The position numbers and the translations under genes were made by a program. Shown here piece after piece: positions 15,844 through 21,532 of a DNA stretch of 21,532 nucleotides; the first letter of the stretch is position 1, and each line of letters begins with the position of its first letter. Location: assembly GCA_023249255.1 (NCBI GenBank), contig JAHFCY010000024.1:1-21532 (forward strand), read 5' to 3'. The notes beneath the pieces were generated by a model. It was not told the DNA's origin. It was given only the letters and a program-made list of their open reading frames with translations, and did not search any database. The DNA comes from Candidatus Lindowiibacteriota bacterium. Lineage in GTDB: Bacteria > Lindowbacteria > 2-12-FULL-62-27.

Positions 15844-17526
15844 ATGAGATTTTCGATGAAGGCACTTTTGTTAATTGCGGTTGCTGTCGGGTTCACGGTC
15901 GCAATCACGGCTCCGGCCATGGCGACCTTTCCGAATTTCGACAACAACAACATGATCGACACCCCTCAACTTCTGTACAACGGTGACGCCACCGGCATGG
16001 AGTCAGGGGTTATCAACGGCGTCGCTTCAGACACCAGCGACTCGATTCTGCCCGGCGCCCTGTTCGTGGGCTACTACCGAACCAACGGGACGCATACGAG
16101 CGCCCGGGAGCGCACGACACAGGACACGCGCGCGACGTCGGACTCCGTTATGGGTGTCCCCGCCGCAACCATCATCACGCGGTTGATCATCGACAACGAC
16201 AGCAAAGTCCGACAGGTTATTGCCGGCGGTTTCCCCGGTTGGGTTTCCGGATTCTTCGATGCCGCCAACCCGTCGCACGGAAGCGAAACCTATCCTCGGA
16301 AAGTGCCGCCGGAAAGCGGAGACACCTTCGCGCTTGAGGACTCCGTGCCGTGGATCATGATCGAGCTTAAGGACACGGGCATAGCGGTTCTGCAGATCAT
16401 CAACACGAGCAACTACGCCTGTACCATGCAGGTCATGCTTCACATGCCCGACACCGAATTTCGAGCGAACCGGCTCGGCTCCTACAAGGAAAAAGACAGC
16501 CGGGTCATCGTCAAGTTCTACTCGAGCTTGTGCGGCGACTCGGTCAACACCACCAACGGCTGTGCCGCCATCCGGGATTCGGGTGATGTACCTATCATTG
16601 ACACCATTCCGGAACGAGGCACGGTGAAGTTGGCTGAAGACGCCGAGACGTTCATCTACTTCCGCGTCTATTCGGGTCCGCTTGCGAACGCCCGCGATTC
16701 GCTGGCGGTCACCATCGTGATGTATCCCGACTCCTGCCCCGACAGCGCCGCGTACAACTATACCGACACACGCTACCGGCGCGTCCGCATCTTCGACGAC
16801 ACGGGATACCGCGGCGATAACGACTCCAACTACGCCAAGGGCGGTTCGGAAGACTCCGTCTCGCTCTTTGTGCTGGTTGCCACGGCGATTGTGCGCGTCA
16901 AGAAGACCGATTCGGTCTTCGCGCCGTACAGCTACATGGACGCTATCGGGTTGAGCGGCAACCGCGACGGGAGTAATCGAAGCCATGACACGATTCCCGG
17001 CGCGCGCATCTGCTACACCATTGTCTACGACAACGACGGCAACAGGCGGGCCGACTCGCTTGAGATACAGGATTATCTGCCTGGAAACGTCGATCTGCTC
17101 GTCGACTCCTACTACAACGGCACCGACACGTACTACGCCAATGGCATCGGCGTGGATACCCGTTGGGGCCACGCGCGCTACAAGCAGAACGGCCAGGCCG
17201 CCTCGGAATGGCCGGAGGATATCTTCGCCCAGGTCCTGTTCTCGTCTCTCACCGCTGCCGATTCGCAGCTGTTTTCGATCCAGGCGACGCCATTCGTAGG
17301 ACGCTGCATAGCCGACTCGGTCGTCGATTCGGTTGCGGGTATCAGGATACGGTGGCCGGCTGGCGATTCCATGTCGCTTCAGCGCGATCAGATTGACGAC
17401 GAGTACAGCACCGGCAACTGGATGGATCCTCTGTCGACGGTTGACGGGCTGACATTCGGAGCCAATGCACAGAGTACCGACAGCGGCGACTGCGGCAAGA
17501 TCAGCTTCGCAGTGGTTATCCGCTAA
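15844..17526 (+). CDS. secreted Asp/Ser/Thr-rich protein, first of three paralogues
   Basis: 560 residues. The signal peptide is residues 1-28 (ALLLIAVAVGFTVAITAPAMA, cut before TFPN). ATG 15844 has a perfect AGGAGG 8 nt upstream. The mature chain is rich in Asp, Ser, Thr and Asn, low in Lys, and has few Cys (near CGDSVNTTNGC and DSCPDS). Near residues 355-430 it carries the block KTDSVFAPYSYMDA then DTIPGARICYTIVYDNDGN, a DUF11-like beta module ('PG..v.YTi...NdG') shared with the genes at 19071 and 20528. It ends GDCGKISFAVVIR; the 19071 product ends with the matching SVVIR. It has no recognised catalytic site. It is probably a surface-layer or extracellular matrix protein, or a cargo of an unidentified export system, and would be abundant given the strong ribosome site. 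Confidence 0.85.
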   Translation: MRFSMKALLLIAVAVGFTVAITAPAMATFPNFDNNNMIDTPQLLYNGDATGMESGVINGVASDTSDSILPGALFVGYYRTNGTHTSARERTTQDTRATSDSVMGVPAATIITRLIIDNDSKVRQVIAGGFPGWVSGFFDAANPSHGSETYPRKVPPESGDTFALEDSVPWIMIELKDTGIAVLQIINTSNYACTMQVMLHMPDTEFRANRLGSYKEKDSRVIVKFYSSLCGDSVNTTNGCAAIRDSGDVPIIDTIPERGTVKLAEDAETFIYFRVYSGPLANARDSLAVTIVMYPDSCPDSAAYNYTDTRYRRVRIFDDTGYRGDNDSNYAKGGSEDSVSLFVLVATAIVRVKKTDSVFAPYSYMDAIGLSGNRDGSNRSHDTIPGARICYTIVYDNDGNRRADSLEIQDYLPGNVDLLVDSYYNGTDTYYANGIGVDTRWGHARYKQNGQAASEWPEDIFAQVLFSSLTAADSQLFSIQATPFVGRCIADSVVDSVAGIRIRWPAGDSMSLQRDQIDDEYSTGNWMDPLSTVDGLTFGANAQSTDSGDCGKISFAVVIR

Positions 17527-17579
17527 CGCGAGGAGGAGAAACGTATCGGCGAGCGTAGAGCTTAACCACACGCGCCAAT

Positions 17580-17640
17580 AATCTCAGGCGACAGGCCAAT
17601 GTGCCCGTTAAGGGCCGGCCGGGCCTGGCGGACGGAGATT
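17580..17640 (+). other. compound stem-loop at the 5' end of the structured region
   Basis: Three nested helices: AATCTC (17580-17585) with GAGATT (17635-17640); CAGGCC (17592-17597) with GGCCTG (17622-17627); GCCC (17603-17606) with GGGC (17612-17615) around GTTAA. All pairs are Watson-Crick. It begins about 50 nt after the stop codon of the upstream gene and includes the ATG of the open frame at 17599. Confidence 0.6.
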
Positions 17641-18019
17641 GGACGCGGCTTAAGTAGCAAGGCGGAACGTGGAGTACGTTTCGAACAGAAGGTTGACCGG
17701 GAGGTTTGGCCGAAGGACGGGCTGATCATTCCGACAGCGGTGGTTCAAGCGCCGGCTGGGATTGTAAGGGGGGAACCCGCAGACGCGGGCCGGAGTTCCA
17801 ATATCCGGAGCGCGCGATATCTTGATCTGCAGGGATCTCCGGCACCCGCGCGAGGTGTAGCCGCGGATGCTCCAGGGCAGGTGTACAGCCATGGCCTTAC
17901 AGCGGGATACCATGTTCGAGATGTACGTGTTTCGCCTGTGCGAACGAGCTGCAGAATTCTCCAGTTCGACAGGACTGTGGACGGTGATGAATTGATAACC
18001 GGAGAAGCGCTTCCGGCGA

Positions 18020-18046
18020 GGGATGAGGCCGAAAGGCCGAAGTCCC
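18020..18046 (+). other. GAAA-tetraloop hairpin with tandem-GA internal loop
   Basis: GGCC (18027-18030), GAAA, GGCC (18035-18038) form a perfect GNRA hairpin. Outside it, GGGA (18020-18023) pairs with TCCC (18043-18046), leaving TGA opposite GAAG. This offers two G-A pairs next to the inner helix, a kink-turn-like or loop-E-like arrangement. It also resembles, but does not meet, the hammerhead core. Confidence 0.5.
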
Positions 18047-18288
18047 AAAGCCACTGGATGGCCGCACCCGCATCGCCCGCGGTGTGGCGGATCGTCCGGG
18101 AACAGGAAGCGCCGAACGGAGTGACGGAACATCCCCGGAATGACAAACCGGGAATGGTCGACGCCCCCTTTCGTAAAAGAAAGGCGGACGAAGACGCTCT
18201 GTCAAGAACGGCGCGGGCCGCACCCAACGCCTCCGGGTCGGTTTCGCGTAATTTTCGCCCTGAATGTCTTGATCTTTATCGCAAGGCC

Positions 18289-18304
18289 GGAACCTTCGGG
18301 TTCC
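18289..18304 (+). other. cUUCGg tetraloop hairpin
   Basis: GGAACC, TTCG, GGTTCC: six perfect base pairs capped by C(UUCG)G, the most stable common RNA tetraloop. On the opposite strand the loop would be CGAA, so the hairpin argues for + strand RNA. A second hairpin with a 6-nt loop follows at once (18308-18326). Confidence 0.65.
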
Positions 18305-18739
18305 CCTCGATGGTCCTATCCCATCGGGTCACGCTTTGTGAGGCTCAGGGTCGGGGGCTTTTCAGCCGGATCGAACATGCGCCACAAGATACAAGGATAC
18401 ATCGCAGGTGGCCGACCGGCGCGAAACGCATGGATATCCTGCTCTCTGTTTTCCTTTCCTCTCACAACATGAATCCCGTCAATGAATCTCCCCCGCGTTC
18501 CAGATGCGGCCCCGTCGTGCGTCCTACCGCACGGCCTGGCCCCGCAGTTCTCGGATCCCGGCGGACGTTTCGACGGATCATGTCCGGAGTTGTCAGAGGA
18601 AAAGAATATAGGGGGGGATATCTATTCTGATGGCGGGGGTGGCGATGCGGTTCAGGTAGTTCATTCGCGCAGGGACGGCGGACCAGGTTCGTGCGTCCTG
18701 AACACGAATAAATACGCAGGGCTTCCCTAACCGGAAGGA

Positions 18740-18765
18740 GATCACAGGTTCGATTCCATGTGATC
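18740..18765 (+). other. T-loop hairpin resembling a tRNA T-arm
   Basis: GATCACA (18740-18746) pairs with TGTGATC (18759-18765); inside, GG/CC closes the 7-nt loop TTCGATT, with one bulged A at 18758. The loop matches the T-loop consensus UUCRANN. No acceptor, D or anticodon arm accompanies it, so it is not a tRNA. T-loops recur in RNase P, tmRNA and other large RNAs, where they make tertiary contacts. Confidence 0.55.
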
Positions 18766-18786
18766 GCCAGGCAGGGGAGAGGAACC

Positions 18787-18861
18787 TTGGAAACGCTCCG
18801 CACTCGATGCGGAACCCCTCGGGGAGCGTACCCGGATAACATCCGAACGCCGCGTTTCCAA
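18787..18861 (+). other. 10-bp helix closing a multi-branch junction with three hairpins
   Basis: TTGGAAACGC (18787-18796) is the exact complement of GCGTTTCCAA (18852-18861), 55 nt apart. Between them lie CCGCA/TGCGG (18798-18812, loop CTCGA), CCCC/GGGG (18815-18824) and CGGAT/ATCCG (18833-18845, loop AAC), all perfect. A long closing helix that holds three exact hairpins in a row is very unlike protein-coding sequence. Confidence 0.65.
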
Positions 18862-18869
18862 AATATAGC

Positions 18870-18887
18870 GAGAGCGTAAAAGCTCTC
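18870..18887 (+). other. GUAAAA-hexaloop hairpin (second copy; first at 18167-18184)
   Basis: GAGAGC, loop GTAAAA, GCTCTC here; CCTTTC, loop GTAAAA, GAAAGG at 18167-18184. The stems differ in sequence but both have six perfect pairs, a C-G closing pair and the identical six-base loop. Confidence 0.6.
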
Positions 18888-18908
18888 AGCGAAGTCGGTG
18901 AGGTGAGG

Positions 18909-19051
18909 CTGCGCGCATGAAGAGTTTGTGCGCAGAAGACTAAGCCGCAGGCAGCGGGTGAAGACTGTCCCCAGCAGCTTGGCAGACTTTGCAGGGTAGA
19001 GGACTCGCCTGTATGCGGGCGGGGATTCGCAAAACGTATTGACCGTTTTGC
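18909..19051 (+). promoter_or_regulatory. hairpin series directly before the 19071 gene
   Basis: CTGCGCGCA (18909-18917) with TGTGCGCAG (18927-18935), 9 bp with one G-U; CCGC/GCGG (18945-18957); CGCCTG/CGGGCG (19006-19021, loop TATG, one G-U); GCAAAACG/CGTTTTGC (19029-19051, 8 bp, loop TATTGAC). The last stem ends 19 nt before ATG 19071 and just before its weak AGGTG site. This may be the 3' part of the large RNA, or a separate leader that stabilises or controls the secreted-protein mRNA. Confidence 0.55.
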
Positions 19052-19070
19052 ACGGGATAGGTGTTTGCCC

Positions 19071-20531
19071 ATGGCTCGGACGAAGGCGACATTGAATAAG
19101 GAGGAATATAAGGGCTTTTTAAAGTTATTCCTACAGCGGAGTAACTGCGCCCTGGGTCTGCGCCTTTCGTCCGTCCTTCTGACCGCCGCGCTTCTCGGCG
19201 GGCTCATCCTCGCCTCCGCCGTTCCCGTCTCCGCCACGTTCAACTCCAACAACCACACCTACGACATCGACTCGGGCACCAAGCTGTTCAGCACCGGCCA
19301 GACCTCGGCCATTTCCGCCGGCCAAAACGGCGTCTTCACCCTGAGTTTCCACCGGACCAACGCCCCGTCGACCTTGTCTTACGCGCTGGTTGGCGCCGGC
19401 GATTCGGTCACGCCGGTTGTCGCGCAGATATTCGGCGACACGATGGCCGTCATCAAAGGCGTGGATGCAGGCGGCAGCGCCACCACCGTCAACGACACCT
19501 TCATCGTCTCCGGCGATACGGATGGGGCGCATGACACCCTTTACCTGACCAGCGACACAGCCGGCACAAACGACACGTTGAGTTACACGCTCTCCATCGC
19601 CAATTACGGCAACGGATCGGATTCGATCGGCCTCATCGTCGACACGGTCTGGTTGAGCGCCGCGGACACGACCACCACCGGCCGATTCAGCTATCAGTTC
19701 TTCAACAAGCGCGGAGACACCCTGACGACCGTCCTGACGGCCACCCAGCAGGAGACGGGACTGATCGGCATTTCGCCCACGGCGGCGACGGCCGAAACGG
19801 CGATGCTGCGGATTTACACCAAGGGCACGGTCAATGCGGACACCATCCGCGTGGCGGTCCGCGCGATGGCCAACAACGGGACAGGTCGCGTCGACACTGC
19901 CGAGGTCAACTCCTATCGCGGATTGAACGGCATCCGGTACGGCGGAAGCGGCAACGCCGCGACGTACATCGAGGTCGCCGTCAGCGGGCCGCTCCTCAGG
20001 CTCGCCGAAACCGACACCGTCTTCTCGCCGGTTGCGCTCTCGGCAACGGCGAGTGACACCCAGCGCTACATTCCGGGATCGCTCATCGTCTACACGCTGT
20101 GGTTTGACAACGACGGCAACGACACCGGCGACACGATCGGCGTCGAATACTGGATCGACACGCGCCATGTCCGATTCGACAGCCAGGGATTGAGCCAGCT
20201 CAATGGCGTGTCGCAGGTCGCCGCGGCCGGGACGTACGTCATCAAGGGCTACGGCAACATCTTCCTCGACAGCGCCATGCCGACCTTCTCCAATACCGGA
20301 TTCAGGGTCGCGGTCGAATACGTCAATGCGGCCGGCGCGTGGGCGGACATCAAGACCGCGCCGACGCCGGAAGCCGTCGCCCGGATCCGCTGGACGATTT
20401 CGCGTAACGGCGGCGTGATCGGCGCTTCGAACGGCGACGACATCAACACGATCGACAGCGCGCCCATGGCGCCGACGTCTTCCGGCGACGTCGACATGGG
20501 CTTCGTGCGCTTCTCGGTGGTGATCAGATGA
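19071..20531 (+). CDS. secreted Asp/Thr-rich protein, second paralogue
   Basis: 486 residues from ATG 19071; AGGTG lies about 7 nt upstream, and a TTG two codons earlier is less likely. A long basic N-region (residues 1-30) precedes the hydrophobic core LLTAALLGGLILASAVPVSA, with cleavage before TFNS. The rest is rich in Asp, Thr, Ser, Gly and Asn and has no Cys after the signal region. It aligns by eye with the 20528 product (NSYRGLNGIRYGGSG against RTFRGFNGDTYGGDG; YIPGSLIVYTLWFDNDGN against HIPGAVVVYTLWFDNDDS) and with the 15844 product. It ends DMGFVRFSVVIR. The conserved part is a DUF11-like beta module. An AAGGAGG at 19098 inside the coding sequence has no start codon behind it. Function unknown; probably cell-surface or extracellular. 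Confidence 0.82.
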   Translation: MARTKATLNKEEYKGFLKLFLQRSNCALGLRLSSVLLTAALLGGLILASAVPVSATFNSNNHTYDIDSGTKLFSTGQTSAISAGQNGVFTLSFHRTNAPSTLSYALVGAGDSVTPVVAQIFGDTMAVIKGVDAGGSATTVNDTFIVSGDTDGAHDTLYLTSDTAGTNDTLSYTLSIANYGNGSDSIGLIVDTVWLSAADTTTTGRFSYQFFNKRGDTLTTVLTATQQETGLIGISPTAATAETAMLRIYTKGTVNADTIRVAVRAMANNGTGRVDTAEVNSYRGLNGIRYGGSGNAATYIEVAVSGPLLRLAETDTVFSPVALSATASDTQRYIPGSLIVYTLWFDNDGNDTGDTIGVEYWIDTRHVRFDSQGLSQLNGVSQVAAAGTYVIKGYGNIFLDSAMPTFSNTGFRVAVEYVNAAGAWADIKTAPTPEAVARIRWTISRNGGVIGASNGDDINTIDSAPMAPTSSGDVDMGFVRFSVVIR

Positions 20532-21532
20532 CCGCCCTTCTGCGCATCTTCGGCCTTGAGGACCGGGGCGGGAAGTCTGTGCGGATCATGACGTCGCTGG
20601 CCGCCATCGCGCTGATCGTCATGGGTCTTGTCGTGCCCGTCCATGCGGACGACACGCTCGGGATTTACGGCGGTCCGCAGAAACCGTCTCACGGCGGCGG
20701 AACATTGACGGTGAGTATCGCCGACGGCGTCGCCGTCACGACCCCGGGCCAATCAGGCGGATTCATCTACCGGCGCAATTCGACGACCGACTCGAGCTTC
20801 GCGTTGCGGTCGTTGAATCCGACCATCCGGCGATTTGACACGTACGTCAGCGACACGCTGTCGCTGTCGTCGGAGAGTGTCGTGGGCGTCGCGGCTCCGG
20901 CGACCGACACGGCGCGCAAGATTCTCGTGGGTGAGACGGGCATCTACATCCTGTCGGTCACGAATCTCGGCAACGCGCCGGATTCGATCGGGTTTGTGAT
21001 CGATTCGGCGATGGTCAACGGATACACGGGCGATGACACGATGTTCCAGTGGTCGGCGTTCTTCTACGACTCGCGCGGCGTGAAGATGGCCGGGCCCATC
21101 AGCACACGCGGCCGCGACACCGTCTTCATCCGCCTCGATCCGAACAAGTCCGACACGATCATGGTCCGCATCTACGCCGATACGGCCGCGCCCGATTCGT
21201 CCTGGATGGTGTTCCGCGTCGGCTCGTATGTCGCCAACGGCAACGCGACGGCCTTCGCAATCCGCACGTTCCGCGGATTCAACGGCGACACCTATGGCGG
21301 CGACGGGCACGACTCGATCACGCTGTACATGGAACTCAAGCCGGCGTCGAAACTGCGCGTCGCGAAAGCCGACACCGTGGTGTCGGGCATATCGCTTGGC
21401 GGCGCGATGCAGATGTCGGCCGAGGACACCCAGCATCACATTCCGGGCGCGGTCGTCGTCTACACACTGTGGTTTGACAACGACGACAGCGCGACGGCCG
21501 ACACGGTCGTCCTCGAGGACTGGATCGATACG
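20528..21532 (+). CDS. secreted Asp/Thr-rich protein, third paralogue (3' end outside window)
   Basis: 335 residues are visible and the frame is open to the right edge. The ATG overlaps the stop of the 19071 gene (ATGA), so translation is coupled. A basic start (MTALLRIFGLEDRGGKSVRI) is followed by the hydrophobic core MTSLAAIALIVMGLVVPV and probable cleavage near HADD. The mature part is Asp/Thr/Ser-rich beta sequence, with VTNLGNAPDSIGFVID matching the 19071 product's IANYGNGSDSIGLIVD, then RTFRGFNGDTYGGDG, KADTVVSGISLGG and HIPGAVVVYTLWFDNDD. It is a tandem duplicate of the preceding gene. The final length and C-terminus cannot be seen. Function unknown; likely part of the same surface or extracellular structure. 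Confidence 0.85.
   Translation, partial: MTALLRIFGLEDRGGKSVRIMTSLAAIALIVMGLVVPVHADDTLGIYGGPQKPSHGGGTLTVSIADGVAVTTPGQSGGFIYRRNSTTDSSFALRSLNPTIRRFDTYVSDTLSLSSESVVGVAAPATDTARKILVGETGIYILSVTNLGNAPDSIGFVIDSAMVNGYTGDDTMFQWSAFFYDSRGVKMAGPISTRGRDTVFIRLDPNKSDTIMVRIYADTAAPDSSWMVFRVGSYVANGNATAFAIRTFRGFNGDTYGGDGHDSITLYMELKPASKLRVAKADTVVSGISLGGAMQMSAEDTQHHIPGAVVVYTLWFDNDDSATADTVVLEDWIDT

Larger units (their letters stand above)
17575..19064 (+). ncRNA. candidate large structured non-coding RNA or exceptionally long structured leader
   Basis: Between two paralogous secreted-protein genes lies 1.5 kb with a dense set of perfect hairpins and no convincing protein gene. Selected helices: 17580-17640 compound stem; 17664-17682; 17776-17789; 17790-17808; 17941-17968; 17999-18016; GGCC-GAAA-GGCC at 18027-18038 inside GGGA/TCCC; 18061-18088 (8 bp, one G-U); 18134-18152; 18167-18184; GGAACC-TTCG-GGTTCC at 18289-18304; 18308-18326; 18516-18533; 18603-18628; 18689-18709; 18722-18737; T-loop hairpin 18740-18765; junction 18787-18861; 18870-18887; 18909-18935; 18945-18957; 19006-19021; 19029-19051. 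The GAAA, UUCG and T-loop sequences are meaningful only on the + strand. A 343-codon frame (17599-18630) is open through part of it but has Arg-rich, irregular composition and codon use unlike the neighbouring genes. I match it to none of OLE, GOLLD, ROOL, HEARO, RNase P, tmRNA, group I or group II introns. The ends are approximate. Confidence 0.5.

Noticed and set aside
16027-17571. 514-residue open frame on the - strand opposite the 15844 gene
   Set aside because: Composition is that of a reverse reading of C-ending codons, and the + strand gene has signal peptide, ribosome site and paralogues.
18020-18046. Hammerhead ribozyme
   Set aside because: The core reads GGGAUGA instead of CUGAUGA, position 15.1 is G, and no stem I/III and cleavage site can be placed; kept only as a structural finding.
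18740-18765. tRNA gene
   Set aside because: Only a T-arm-like hairpin is present; there are no acceptor, D or anticodon arms at the right distances.
17527-19070. Group II or group I intron
   Set aside because: No GUGYG 5' end, no domain V hairpin with AGC and GAAA, no intron-encoded reverse transcriptase, and no convincing P3-P7 core pairing for group I.
19131-20168. 345-residue open frame on the - strand inside the second secreted paralogue
   Set aside because: Mirror of an Asp/Thr-rich gene with strong codon bias; no domain and no start signal.
1-21532. CRISPR array, rRNA, prophage or intact insertion sequence
   Set aside because: No regularly spaced repeats with spacers, no rRNA sequence, and no transposase, integrase or phage structural gene in any frame.

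Overview
The window is GC-rich DNA from a diderm (Gram-negative) bacterium. It encodes an outer-membrane beta-barrel ending in Trp, a complete Mla/MCE lipid-trafficking ABC module, several signal peptides and a membrane-anchored tetraheme c-type cytochrome. Nothing fixes the phylum. The mix of a type-4 (Fe-S) uracil-DNA glycosylase, a large soluble TPR protein and Asp/Thr/Ser-rich secreted paralogues would suit a poorly cultured environmental lineage, but that is inference.

Layout. (1) 1-2746, + strand: the 3' part of a porin-like gene, a tetraheme cytochrome c and a secreted protein of unknown function; this looks like an envelope electron-transfer or respiratory cluster. (2) 2747-2978: a possible small RNA with its own promoter and a very good intrinsic terminator. 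(3) 2979-7524, - strand: an operon that reads GAF-PP2C-HATPase regulator, STAS protein, mlaE, mlaF, mlaD. It couples a partner-switching module to a lipid ABC transporter, with a repeat-rich palindrome between mlaF and mlaD. (4) 7646-13628, + strand: a 12-or-so-repeat TPR protein, an overlapping NYN-domain protein, a type-4 UDG and the replication-restart helicase PriA; the last two overlap by 8 bases. (5) 13629-14143: an AT-richer spacer with an inverted repeat, paired direct repeats around a promoter-like site and no convincing gene. (6) 14144 to the end, + strand: a secreted discoidin/FN3-like protein followed by three secreted paralogues (15844, 19071, 20528) sharing a DUF11-like 'IPG..V.YT...DNDGN' block.

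The most interesting stretch is 17527-19070. It is about 1.5 kb between the first and second secreted paralogues, with no convincing protein gene and a dense series of perfect hairpins. These include a 61-nt compound stem at its 5' end, a GAAA tetraloop, a cUUCGg tetraloop, a tRNA-like T-loop hairpin, two hairpins with the same GUAAAA hexaloop, and a 10-bp long-range helix closing a junction of three hairpins. The loop identities make sense only on the + strand. I propose a large structured non-coding RNA or exceptionally long structured leader. I match it to no family I know; this comes from reading by eye, without a covariance test.
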